NCBI GenBank assembly: GCA_028281075.1 | Contig: JANQKO010000025.1 | Span: forward strand, 1 to 6,858 | Direction: 5' to 3' | Origin: Alphaproteobacteria bacterium | Lineage (GTDB): Bacteria; Pseudomonadota; Alphaproteobacteria; GCA-2731375 | DNA: 6,858 bases | Shown: one piece after another, positions 1 to 6,130 of the stretch | Numbering within the stretch: the stretch's first letter is position 1 | How the letters are laid out: every line of letters begins with the position of its first letter | Program-made: the position numbers and the translations under genes | Notes under the pieces: generated by a model | Databases searched by the model: none | What the model saw: only the letters and a program-made list of their open reading frames with translations | Told to the model about the DNA's origin: nothing

Positions 1-628
1 CGTCGCTGCTGGCGCCGGGACCCACGCCCAGGATTTCCCGCGCCTCCTCGCTGGTCATGGGCGTGTTGGCGCCCCCGCCGCCGCCCCATTTCGACGACCG
101 CCCCTCGCCCGCGTCGCCGGCGGCGGCGCCTTGCGCCCGATCGCGCCAGTCCGGCCCCACGACGCGTTCGAGATAGGTCTCCAGCAACTGCGCCGAGCCC
201 GGATCCTCGCGGGCGCATTCCGACATCAGCGCCACAAGCTGATCCAGGTTCAGTTCGCCCAGCGCCTGCCCGGCGAAGGCGCCGCGCAGGACGGTCCCCG
301 TCATCTCGCCGCTGTCGTGCGACAGCGTCATGCGCAGGTACTCGGTCTCGACGTTCGACGACTGCCCGGTGGACGGCCCGGCGCCGGTCGGGAACCGGAC
401 TCCCGGCAGCCGCCAGCCGCGGACCAGGCCCAACGCCAATGCCGCCAGCGGCACGCCGGCGAAGAACTTGCCCGTCAGCATCAGAAACAGGGCCGCGGCG
501 CCGAGGATTCCAGCCGGAACCAGGCGCACGAGCTTCGCCAGCTTGGCCGGATCGGCGTTCACGAACCACTTGCCCGCCAGCAGGACGGCGGCAAGCAGAC
601 AGACACCGAGAATGAAGAAGCCGATCAT
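1..628 (-). CDS. Membrane-anchored J-domain (DnaJ-like) protein, C-terminus cut by window edge
   Basis: Reading leftward from the ATG at 628-626, the frame stays open to base 1 and gives 209 residues; the rest lies outside the window. The N-terminus is strongly hydrophobic (about residues 1-18, then about 38-70 in one or two further segments), so the protein is probably an inner-membrane protein. A conserved-looking middle part follows (about 90-162, with VETEYLRM near 93-100 and LLETYLERV near 148-156), then a Gly-rich linker (about 180-188). The last visible residues, MTSEEAREILGVGPGASSD (191-209), are helix I of a J domain; the HPD motif would lie beyond the edge. This layout, with membrane helices first and the J domain last, is that of alphaproteobacterial J-domain proteins, which are thought to stimulate a DnaK-type Hsp70 at the membrane. 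No earlier start is possible: an in-frame TGA lies just upstream. The ATG follows the vWA gene's stop by 16 bases, so the two are likely co-transcribed. The client is unknown. Confidence 0.85.
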   Translation of the reverse strand, partial: MIGFFILGVCLLAAVLLAGKWFVNADPAKLAKLVRLVPAGILGAAALFLMLTGKFFAGVPLAALALGLVRGWRLPGVRFPTGAGPSTGQSSNVETEYLRMTLSHDSGEMTGTVLRGAFAGQALGELNLDQLVALMSECAREDPGSAQLLETYLERVVGPDWRDRAQGAAAGDAGEGRSSKWGGGGGANTPMTSEEAREILGVGPGASSD

Positions 629-644
629 TCGTCGTGCAGCGCGG

Positions 645-1352
645 TCACTTCACCTGATGCGCGAGTTGCAGCACGGCGCCGCCGCGGCGTTTACCGTAGT
701 CCGCCAGCGCCGGGCGGCCGCCGGCGGCGAACACGGCCACGGCGCTCAGCAATTCCTTCAGCATCGCCGCGCTGGAGGCGTCGAACCGGCAATAGGCGCC
801 GTTCGTCAGGGTCGCGACCTGCTTGAACGCCCGCAGTGGAAGCGGATCCTGGCCTTCGTGAAACACGAAGCAGGGCACGCCCAGCATGCCCAGCTCGCCG
901 GCCACGGCGCAGACGGAATCGACCTCTTCTTCCAGCGCGTCGCCGATGAAGACCAGGGCATTGATCCGTTTCTGTTTCGTTTCCCTCGCGGCATAGCGCA
1001 GCAGGCGCTCGAGCTGGGTATGGCCGCCGAGGCACCGGACCCGGGTCATGTAGGGGATCAGGTCGGCCGAGCTCGACACCCAGGGGGTCGCCCGGAACTC
1101 GTGGAAGCCGCGGTAATAGGCCAGTTGCACGTCGAGGCCGCCGAGCGATGCGGTCTCGGCGAACATGTCGCCCTGGATCTGGCAGGCGGTATCCCAGGTC
1201 GGCTCGCGGCTCGCCGTCGCGTCCATCCCGAACAGCAGCCGGCCACGCACGCCGGCCGCCTTCACGGTCGGCGTCGCCGCCACCTTGTTCAGGAACGCAC
1301 GGACGTCGCCGTCATCCGTTCGCTTCGGAACCGGTCGTTTGTCCTGGGCCAT
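645..1352 (-). CDS. von Willebrand factor A (vWA) domain protein
   Basis: This 235-residue protein has one vWA (Rossmann-like, metal-binding) domain over about residues 36-210. It has no signal peptide or membrane helix, so it is probably cytoplasmic. The metal-ion-dependent adhesion site looks largely kept: D44-A-T-A-S48 in place of the usual DxSxS, the threonine loop in GGHTQ (109-113), and the third aspartate in FIGDALEEE (135-143, D138). The N-terminal 30 residues are polar, with an early K/R-rich start. The ATG at 1352 is the first possible start, since the frame upstream reaches a TGA with no ATG, GTG or TTG between. Its ribosome binding site is weak. The gene lies just ahead of the J-domain gene on the same strand. 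vWA proteins generally act as protein-binding scaffolds, so a partner or adaptor role for the chaperone neighbour is plausible but inferred. The domain call is firm; the biological role is unknown. Confidence 0.85.
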   Translation of the reverse strand: MAQDKRPVPKRTDDGDVRAFLNKVAATPTVKAAGVRGRLLFGMDATASREPTWDTACQIQGDMFAETASLGGLDVQLAYYRGFHEFRATPWVSSSADLIPYMTRVRCLGGHTQLERLLRYAARETKQKRINALVFIGDALEEEVDSVCAVAGELGMLGVPCFVFHEGQDPLPLRAFKQVATLTNGAYCRFDASSAAMLKELLSAVAVFAAGGRPALADYGKRRGGAVLQLAHQVK

Positions 1353-1402
1353 ATCGCTTTCGATCCCGTGCCCCGGTGACGCGACAGCATCTCAATCGGC
1401 TT

Positions 1403-1464
1403 CATGACCGACGTCATGGTCGGCACGCACGCCGCCCATGACGGCCGGCGCTGGGGCCATGACC
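1403..1464. repeat. Cluster of four CATGAC/GTCATG motifs upstream of the vWA gene
   Basis: CATGAC occurs at 1403-1408, 1437-1442 and 1458-1463 in direct orientation, and once inverted as GTCATG at 1413-1418. The first and inverted copies form ATGAC-CGAC-GTCAT (1404-1417), and CCGAC/GTCGG (1408-1412 / 1419-1423) forms an overlapping inverted repeat. The direct copies are 34 and 21 bases apart, near three and two helical turns. They lie between the AT-rich island and the vWA start, where a regulator could bind or the 5' leader could fold. No regulator is identified, and chance recurrence of a six-base word is possible. Confidence 0.4.
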
Positions 1465-1492
1465 ATTGATATAATTAGATTGTATTCGAAAT
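1465..1492 (-). promoter_or_regulatory. AT-rich island, probable promoter region of the vWA/J-domain operon
   Basis: Twenty-three of these 28 bases are A or T, in sharp contrast to the GC-rich surroundings. On the minus strand TACAAT (1484-1479) matches the -10 consensus at five of six positions and would start a transcript about 120 bases before the vWA ATG. I find no good -35 at 16-18 bases; the nearest is TGGACA (1503-1498), only 13 bases away. The plus strand also carries a perfect TATAAT (1470-1475) without a recognisable -35. The region is the only promoter-like stretch in this gap, but the exact site is uncertain. Confidence 0.4.
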
Positions 1493-1505
1493 GCCGCTGT
1501 CCAGT

Positions 1506-1518
1506 GGCGAGTTTCGCC
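1506..1518 (-). terminator. Weak hairpin after the DUF3179 gene
   Basis: GGCGA (1506-1510) and TCGCC (1514-1518) form a five-base-pair stem with a three-base loop, 25 bases past the DUF3179 stop codon. A second GC-rich self-pairing stretch (GGCCGCCCGGCC, about 1525-1536) lies between them. No run of T follows on the minus strand, so this is not a standard intrinsic terminator. Termination here could be Rho-dependent. Confidence 0.2.
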
Positions 1519-1542
1519 GCCAATGGCCGCCCGGCCGCCCGC

Positions 1543-2526
1543 CTAATTGGCGATGATTTCGGCATCCGGGTAGAAGGCGTGAAAGGCGAAGGCGAAATCG
1601 ACGCCGTAGGGCACGTCCTCCAGGCCGTTCTCGCCCATCCGCTGCACGGTCACGTTGCCGACATCCGTGCCCTCGGCGATCACCGGATGATCCATCGCCG
1701 AGCTCTGCCCCGGCGTCCAGGTGATAATCAGGCCATCGGCGGTCTCGATGCGCTTGCGGCTGCGCACCAGCGGCAAGGCCCAGGCCCGGTCGCCGACCTT
1801 GACCACCCGCGACAGCGGCGGCACGTTCTCCGGCATGCGGCCGTTATAGAGGAACGGCTGCGCCGAGGTGTCATAGCCGGCATAGGGCGTGACGCCGTAG
1901 CGGCGCAGGCCGGGATCGTTCGGCACCAGGACCTTGCCCTCGGGCGCGCGCGCCTTGAAGTTGGCGAACGACTCCAGCCGTGCCGGCAGCATCTTCAGCT
2001 CGGTGCCCGTCATCTCGCCGACGATCGCGGTGCCGGTGAACTGCTGCCACCAGCTCTCGGTCTGGCGGTCGTACATGACCAGGTCGGAATTGCGCAGCTT
2101 GCCGGTGGTGCCGAAGTCCAGCACCTTACCGTCGACCCGGCGGTCGAACACCACCGCCGCATTGCACAGCGGGCAATAGGTCACCGACACCGGCACGCCG
2201 CCGACGGTGTCGTTGACGATCTCGTGCCACATCAGCACCGCCAGCGGATAGGCCCGCATGTCGCCGTCGACGCCGAAGCCCACCACCGGCTCGTTGTCGG
2301 CGACGGCCTTGATCTGGTCCGCGGCCTCGAACTTGGGGTCGTCGATCGACGGTATGCCGTCCTTGGGCGGCCCGCCGGAGCGGATCTCGTCGAAGGCGAC
2401 GATGTGCTTCTCGAAGTCTGTCTTCGGCCACTCGACCGACCACCAGTCGGGATTCGCCTGCGCCGAAGCGGCAAAACAAACGGCAGCCAGCACGGCCATG
2501 CCGGTCCTGATACGCGTTGCGAGCAT
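1543..2526 (-). CDS. DUF3179 domain-containing secreted protein
   Basis: From the ATG at 2526 this is a 327-residue protein. A longer open frame exists upstream (to 2580), but the 2526 start has a strong AAAGGA ribosome site six bases before it and begins a textbook signal peptide: MLATRIR, a hydrophobic core, then cleavage after AQA at residue 24. The mature protein is therefore probably periplasmic. DUF3179 hallmarks are visible: WHEIVND (about 100-106), TYCPLCNAAVVFDR (about 116-129, containing a CxxC pair), the run FGTTGKLRNSDLVMYDRQTE (about 138-157) ending in a WW pair, and a C-terminal HAFYPDAE (about 316-323). Length is normal for the family, whose biochemical function is not known. 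The paired cysteines and conserved histidines could bind metal or take part in thiol chemistry, but that is inference. It is a separate transcription unit, divergent from the FAD enzyme gene and 190 bases from the downstream vWA gene. Confidence 0.9.
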   Translation of the reverse strand: MLATRIRTGMAVLAAVCFAASAQANPDWWSVEWPKTDFEKHIVAFDEIRSGGPPKDGIPSIDDPKFEAADQIKAVADNEPVVGFGVDGDMRAYPLAVLMWHEIVNDTVGGVPVSVTYCPLCNAAVVFDRRVDGKVLDFGTTGKLRNSDLVMYDRQTESWWQQFTGTAIVGEMTGTELKMLPARLESFANFKARAPEGKVLVPNDPGLRRYGVTPYAGYDTSAQPFLYNGRMPENVPPLSRVVKVGDRAWALPLVRSRKRIETADGLIITWTPGQSSAMDHPVIAEGTDVGNVTVQRMGENGLEDVPYGVDFAFAFHAFYPDAEIIAN

Positions 2527-2532
2527 CGACTG

Positions 2533-2538
2533 TCCTTT
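2533..2538 (-). promoter_or_regulatory. Ribosome binding site fixing the DUF3179 start
   Basis: On the minus strand AAAGGA sits six bases before the ATG at 2526. It is among the best Shine-Dalgarno matches in the window. It supports that ATG, which also begins a signal peptide, over the possible start 54 bases upstream. Confidence 0.7.
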
Positions 2539-2572
2539 CTCGGCCCCGGCAATCGTGGTCGGGATGCCGGCA

Positions 2573-2612
2573 CGAGGCAAATCACAGCTATTTGACCGCC
2601 CGATTTGCCTCG
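2573..2612. repeat. Perfect 11-base inverted repeat in the divergent control region
   Basis: CGAGGCAAATC (2573-2583) and its exact reverse complement GATTTGCCTCG (2602-2612) flank an 18-base spacer. The arm centres are 29 bases apart, close to three helical turns. The repeat lies between the divergent DUF3179 and FAD oxidoreductase genes, about 50 and 100 bases from their starts. Each arm contains TTGCCT pointing outward towards one gene, so the arms could overlap both -35 elements. An operator for a regulator bound at both sites fits best. A terminator is unlikely because the loop is long and no T run follows. Confidence 0.6.
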
Positions 2613-2633
2613 GCCGGCAATGTCGTTAGGATG
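2605..2633 (+). promoter_or_regulatory. Candidate promoter of the FAD oxidoreductase gene
   Basis: TTGCCT (2605-2610) and TAGGAT (2628-2633) are separated by 17 bases, each matching its sigma-70 consensus hexamer at four of six positions. The -35 lies inside the right arm of the inverted repeat. An alternative is TTGACC (2592-2597) with GGCAAT (2616-2621) at 18 bases, which would start transcription about 12 bases earlier. On the other strand TTGCCT (2580-2575) with CACGAT (2557-2552), also 17 bases apart, could serve the DUF3179 gene. All are weak matches. Confidence 0.3.
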
Positions 2634-2638
2634 CCGCC

Positions 2639-2713
2639 ATGTTCCGGTCGATCGATCCGCTTACCCCGGCGCCCGGCGTCCCCGCCGGACCCGGCTGCTC
2701 CCCACGCACGTGA
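2639..2713 (+). CDS. Possible 24-residue leader ORF coupled to the FAD oxidoreductase
   Basis: An ATG at 2639 follows AGGA (2628-2631) by seven bases, a good ribosome-site spacing. The frame encodes 24 residues (begins MFRSIDPLTP, ends CSPRT), rich in Pro and Gly, and stops at TGA 2711-2713. That stop overlaps the GTG start of the next gene by four bases (GTGA, 2710-2713). The downstream gene has no visible ribosome site of its own, so translational coupling would explain how its GTG start is reached. The peptide resembles nothing I know, and so short an ORF in GC-rich DNA can arise by chance. It also conflicts with the TAGGAT promoter option, which would start the transcript at about the ATG. 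Confidence 0.3.
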   Translation: MFRSIDPLTPAPGVPAGPGCSPRT

Positions 2714-3825
2714 CGGAACGGGTTCAGTGTCTGGTCGTCGGGGCCGGCGTCGTCGGCCTGGCCGTCGCCCGGCACCTGGCCATGCGCGGCATCGAGGTCG
2801 TCGTGCTGGAGGCCGCCGACGCCATCGGCACCGAGACCTCGTCGCGCAACAGCGAGGTCATCCATGCCGGGATCTACTATCCCCGCGACAGCCTGAAGGC
2901 CCGCCTCTGCGTCGCCGGCAAGCACGCGCTCTACGATTACTGCGCCAGCCATGGCGTGCCGCATCGGCGCTGCGGCAAGCTGATCGTGGCGACCAGCGAT
3001 GACGAAGTCGCGGTGCTGGAGGAGATCAGGCAGCGCGCGGCGGCGAACGGCGTCGGCGACCTGCATTTCGTCGAGCCGGCCGAGGCGCGCCGCCTGGAAC
3101 CGGATCTGCGCTGCACGGCGGCGCTGATGTCGCCGTCGACCGGCGTCATCGACAGCCACGGCCTGATGCTGGCCTACCAGGGCGACGCCGAGGACCACGG
3201 CGCCATGATCGCCTTCATGAGCCGCATCACCGGCGGGCGGGTGACGGCAGACGGCATCGAGGTCCGCGTCGCCGACGGCGAGGGCGGCGAGATCCGGCTT
3301 GCCTGCGACCTGCTGGTCAATTCGGCCGGACTGCACGCGCAGAACGTCGCGCGGCGCATCGACGGTATCCCGCCGGACAGCGTGCCGGCGCAGTATTTCT
3401 GCAAGGGCAGCTATTTCTCCCTGCTCGGCCGCCAGCCCTTCGGCCGCCTGATCTACCCCGTGCCGATGAGCGCCAGTCTCGGCGTGCACGTCACCGTCGA
3501 CCTGGCCGGCCAGGTCCGCTTCGGACCCGACCAGGAATGGATCGACGGCATCGACTACGATGTCGATCCGGCCCGCGCCGACGTGTTCTACGCGGCGGTG
3601 CGCCGCTACTATCCAGACCTCGCCGACGGCGCCCTGCAGCCGGCGTATTCCGGCGTGCGGCCGAAGCTGCAGGCGCCGGGCGAACCGGCCGCCGACTTCG
3701 TCGTTCAGGGGCCCGAGGCGCACGGCATCGCCGGCTTGGTCAATCTCTACGGCATCGAATCGCCCGGCCTGACCGCGTCGATGGCGATCGCCGGGCTTGT
3801 CGGCCGCAAGCTCGGCATCGACTAG
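2710..3825 (+). CDS. FAD-dependent oxidoreductase, L-2-hydroxyglutarate dehydrogenase/DAO-like
   Basis: This 371-residue flavoprotein starts MTERVQCLVVGAGVVG (GTG read as Met). The dinucleotide-binding GxGxxG motif is at residues 11-16, with the ribose-binding acidic residue in VVLEA (about 31-35). SSRNSEVIHAGIYY (about 44-57) and the C-terminal GIESPGLTAS (about 348-357) are typical of the DAO superfamily branch that includes L-2-hydroxyglutarate dehydrogenase (LhgO/L2HGDH). Those enzymes oxidise L-2-hydroxyglutarate to 2-oxoglutarate and pass electrons to the respiratory chain. The substrate here is not proven; bacterial relatives of this length are usually annotated only as FAD-dependent oxidoreductases. 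I chose GTG 2710 because the FAD-binding strand begins right after it, as is usual in this family. In-frame ATG 2620 would add 30 low-complexity Arg/Pro-rich residues. The gene is divergent from DUF3179 and first in the plus-strand set. There is no signal peptide. Confidence 0.85.
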   Translation: MTERVQCLVVGAGVVGLAVARHLAMRGIEVVVLEAADAIGTETSSRNSEVIHAGIYYPRDSLKARLCVAGKHALYDYCASHGVPHRRCGKLIVATSDDEVAVLEEIRQRAAANGVGDLHFVEPAEARRLEPDLRCTAALMSPSTGVIDSHGLMLAYQGDAEDHGAMIAFMSRITGGRVTADGIEVRVADGEGGEIRLACDLLVNSAGLHAQNVARRIDGIPPDSVPAQYFCKGSYFSLLGRQPFGRLIYPVPMSASLGVHVTVDLAGQVRFGPDQEWIDGIDYDVDPARADVFYAAVRRYYPDLADGALQPAYSGVRPKLQAPGEPAADFVVQGPEAHGIAGLVNLYGIESPGLTASMAIAGLVGRKLGID

Positions 3826-3903
3826 CTCGCCGCCTTTCCCGCCCGCCTTGCGCCGCGTGCGGCCAGCGGATACCTTCCCGCCGCCGTCGAGAGGGTGAGG
3901 CGA

Positions 3904-4710
3904 ATGAGAAAACTGCTGCTGGCCGCCGGCCTGGTCTGCGTCTTCGCGACGCCGGCCTGGTCCGGCGAATACCTCGACTGGGGCAACTGGCTGTCCAGCG
4001 GCAACGCGGTCAAGCCCGGGACGCCGAAGGCGTTCCGGACCAACATCGCGGCCGGCGCCGGCGCGGCGCCGGAATATCTCGGCGGCGATCAGTATGAGCT
4101 GAAACCGCTGCTGCTGGCCGACGTCGAGTATCGCGGCGAGTTCTTCCTCAGCACCCAGCGCGGCCTGGGCTGGGCCTTCTACAAGAAGGGCAACATCCGC
4201 TTCGGACCACGCCTCACGGTCGATTACGGCCGCGACTCCGGCGGCAGCGACGCGCTGGAAGGCCTGCCGGACATCGACCCCGCCATCGAGGTCGGCCTGT
4301 TCGGCGAGCTCTACAACGGTCCGCTCCGCCTGCAGCTCAGCGTCGCCCAGGACATCGGCACCGGTCACGAGGGCTTTCTGGCCAGCGCTGACGCCGCCTA
4401 TGGCGGCCGGTTCGGCCAGAACGCCAGCCTGATCATCGGCGCCAACGTGGCCTATATGAGCGACAGCTACGCCGAGTCGTTTTTCGGCGTCGCCGACGAC
4501 CGGACGCGCCCCGGACGGGACGCGTTCACCGCCGCGGCCGGCGTGCGCGACGTCGGTGGCTACGTGCAGATCATCTACGACGTCACCAGGAACGTCTATG
4601 TCGCCTTCGACGCCCGCGCGAACCTGCTGCTGGGCGACGCGGCGGACAGCCCGCTCAGCGAATCCGACACACAGTTCTTCGGCGGCGCCATGCTGGGCTA
4701 TCGGTTCTAG
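3904..4710 (+). CDS. MipA/OmpV family outer-membrane protein
   Basis: This 268-residue protein begins with a signal peptide (MRKLLLAAGLVCVFATPAWS, cleaved before GEYLDW) and ends in an aromatic residue (GAMLGYRF), as outer-membrane beta-barrels do. Family features are clear: an early APEYLGG segment (about 54-60), GPRLTVDYGRDSGG (about 101-114), the GHEGFLASADAAYGG stretch (about 159-173), SFFGVADD (about 195-202) and LLLGDAADSPL (about 241-251). MipA of E. coli links murein hydrolase MltA to synthase PBP1B; OmpV relatives are porin-like barrels with varied or unknown roles, so the scaffold role should not be assumed. The ATG at 3904 is preferred over a GTG at 3895 because the signal peptide begins there and AGAGGG lies just upstream. 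It follows the FAD gene after 78 bases and precedes the ligase gene by 33, suggesting shared transcription; a role in uptake or envelope support for the pathway is speculative. Confidence 0.88.
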   Translation: MRKLLLAAGLVCVFATPAWSGEYLDWGNWLSSGNAVKPGTPKAFRTNIAAGAGAAPEYLGGDQYELKPLLLADVEYRGEFFLSTQRGLGWAFYKKGNIRFGPRLTVDYGRDSGGSDALEGLPDIDPAIEVGLFGELYNGPLRLQLSVAQDIGTGHEGFLASADAAYGGRFGQNASLIIGANVAYMSDSYAESFFGVADDRTRPGRDAFTAAAGVRDVGGYVQIIYDVTRNVYVAFDARANLLLGDAADSPLSESDTQFFGGAMLGYRF

Positions 4711-4743
4711 CAGCGCCCGCCAAGGGCCGGGAGGCGGAACGGG

Positions 4744-6117
4744 ATGGAGGCAGCCAAGGTTCGGACCGCGGCGGATGCGCGCCGTATCGTGCAGGAACGC
4801 CGGCTTACACACGTCAAGGTCGGCGTCTTCGACCATGACGGCGTGCTGCGCGGCAAGTTCATGGCGCGCGAGAAATTCCTCTCGGCCCTGTCCAAGGGCT
4901 TCGGCTTCTGCGACGTCGTCGTCGGCTGGGACAGCGACGACCAGCTCTACGACAACGTGACCCATACCGGCTGGCACACCGGCTATCCCGACGCCGAGGT
5001 GCGGATCATCCCGGAATCCTGCCGCGCCCTGCCGTTCGAGTTCGACGGCAAGGGCTTGCTGTTCCTGGGCGAGTTCGCCGGCGCGACCGAGGCGATCTGC
5101 CCGCGCGGCCTGTTGCGGCGCATCGCCGCCAAGGCCGGCGGCATGGGCTTCGACACGCTCGCCGCCCTGGAATACGAGTTCTTCCTGTTCGACGAGACAC
5201 CGCGGTCGGCGACCGAGAAGAATTTCCGTGACCTGGTCCCGATCAGCCCCGGCAATTTCGGCTATTCGGTCCTGCGCGCCAGCGTCTGGACCGAGTTCCA
5301 CGAGCAATTGCTGTCGATGGCGGCGGACATGGACTTTCCGCTGGAGGGCCTGCACACGGAAACCGGCCCCGGCGTGATGGAAGCGGCCATCGACAAGGAC
5401 GACATCGTCGCCGCCGCCGACAAGGCGGCGCTGTTCAAGACCTTCGGCAAGGTGCTGGCGCAGCGCAACGGCCTGATGGCCACCTTCATGGCGAAATGGT
5501 CGCCGGACTATCCGGGCCAGAGCGGCCATATCCACATGTCGCTGCGCGCGAAGCGCGGCGGCAAGCCGGTCTTCGCCGGCGACGGCGCGCACGGCATGAG
5601 CGAGACCATGCGTCATTTCATCGGCGGCCAGCAGCGGCTGATGCCCGAATTCCTGGCCATGATCGCGCCGACGGTCAACAGCTATACGCGGCTGATCCCC
5701 GGTTTCTGGGCGCCCACGGCGGCGACCTGGGGCATCGACAACCGGACCTGCGCGCTGCGGGTCGTCACCGGGCCACCGGAGGCCCTCAGGGTCGAATACC
5801 GGATCGGCGCCGCCGACGCCAATCCGTACCTGGCGCTGGCGGCCGCCGTCGGCGCCGGCCTCCACGGCATCGAGCACGGCATCGAGCCGGGTCCGCCCGT
5901 GACCGGGAACGCCTACGCGCGCAAGACACCGGGCAAGCTTGACTTGCCGTCGACGCTATGGGATGCGGCCCAGCGCCTGAAGCGGTCGAAGGCGGCGCGC
6001 GACCTGTTCGGCGACGCCTTCGTCGAGCATTTCGCGGCGACCCGCGAATGGGAAGAGCGCGAGTTCCGGCGCGCGATCACCGATTGGGAACTGAAACGCT
6101 ACTTCGAGATCATCTGA
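4744..6117 (+). CDS. Glutamine synthetase-like glutamate-amine ligase (PuuA/GlnT type)
   Basis: At 457 residues this is a full-length member of the glutamine synthetase superfamily. The N-terminal beta-grasp part (about 20-110) has HVKVGVFDHDGVLRGKF and GWDSDDQLYDN. The catalytic part keeps EYEFFLFDE (E143, E145), E206 and E213 in ETGPGVMEAAI, HIHMS (H262, H264), NSYTRLIPGFWAP (312-324), NR (333-334) and RVEYRIGAADANPYL (349-363). These residues bind metals, ATP and glutamate, so the enzyme should be active. The pattern fits the gamma-glutamyl-amine ligase side of the family (PuuA-like) rather than housekeeping GlnA: the tyrosine adenylylation site is not seen (KLDLPS near 398-403 replaces the LYDLP-type site). 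Such enzymes join glutamate to an amine such as putrescine using ATP. The ATG at 4744 is preceded by GGGAGG nine bases away. The next gene, an aldehyde dehydrogenase, begins 13 bases after its stop, as expected for a gamma-glutamyl amine pathway. The amine is unknown. Confidence 0.88.
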   Translation: MEAAKVRTAADARRIVQERRLTHVKVGVFDHDGVLRGKFMAREKFLSALSKGFGFCDVVVGWDSDDQLYDNVTHTGWHTGYPDAEVRIIPESCRALPFEFDGKGLLFLGEFAGATEAICPRGLLRRIAAKAGGMGFDTLAALEYEFFLFDETPRSATEKNFRDLVPISPGNFGYSVLRASVWTEFHEQLLSMAADMDFPLEGLHTETGPGVMEAAIDKDDIVAAADKAALFKTFGKVLAQRNGLMATFMAKWSPDYPGQSGHIHMSLRAKRGGKPVFAGDGAHGMSETMRHFIGGQQRLMPEFLAMIAPTVNSYTRLIPGFWAPTAATWGIDNRTCALRVVTGPPEALRVEYRIGAADANPYLALAAAVGAGLHGIEHGIEPGPPVTGNAYARKTPGKLDLPSTLWDAAQRLKRSKAARDLFGDAFVEHFAATREWEEREFRRAITDWELKRYFEII

Positions 6118-6130
6118 GAACGGCGGTCCC

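Noticed and set aside
131..1379. Plus-strand open frames (131-826 and 330-1379) opposite the J-domain and vWA genes
   Set aside because: The translations are low-complexity Arg/Ala/Gln-rich, and the opposite strand has two well-supported proteins in tandem.
1438..2595. Plus-strand open frame of 385 codons opposite the DUF3179 gene
   Set aside because: It is rich in His, Arg and Ala without any domain and is antisense to a gene with a signal peptide and family motifs.
2605..2709. Longer N-terminus for the FAD enzyme from TTG 2605 or ATG 2620
   Set aside because: The added 30-35 residues are Arg/Pro-rich and precede the conserved FAD-binding strand, which in this family normally begins within a few residues of the start.
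3848..3876. Possible promoter (TTGCGC with TACCTT at 17 bases) ahead of the MipA gene
   Set aside because: Both hexamers match the consensus at only about half the positions, no better than expected by chance in this gap. Transcription from the FAD gene promoter is as likely.
4045..4073. GC-rich quasi-palindromic stretch inside the MipA gene
   Set aside because: It is explained by Ala/Gly codons (AAGAGAAPE region) and needs no other cause.
2626..5877. Open frame of 1083 codons on the minus strand, opposite the FAD enzyme, MipA and ligase genes
   Set aside because: Its translation is Ala/Gly/Arg/Asp-rich with no recognisable domain, and it lies antisense to three clear gene families. In GC-rich DNA the frame mirroring the codon-position bias of real genes often lacks stops.
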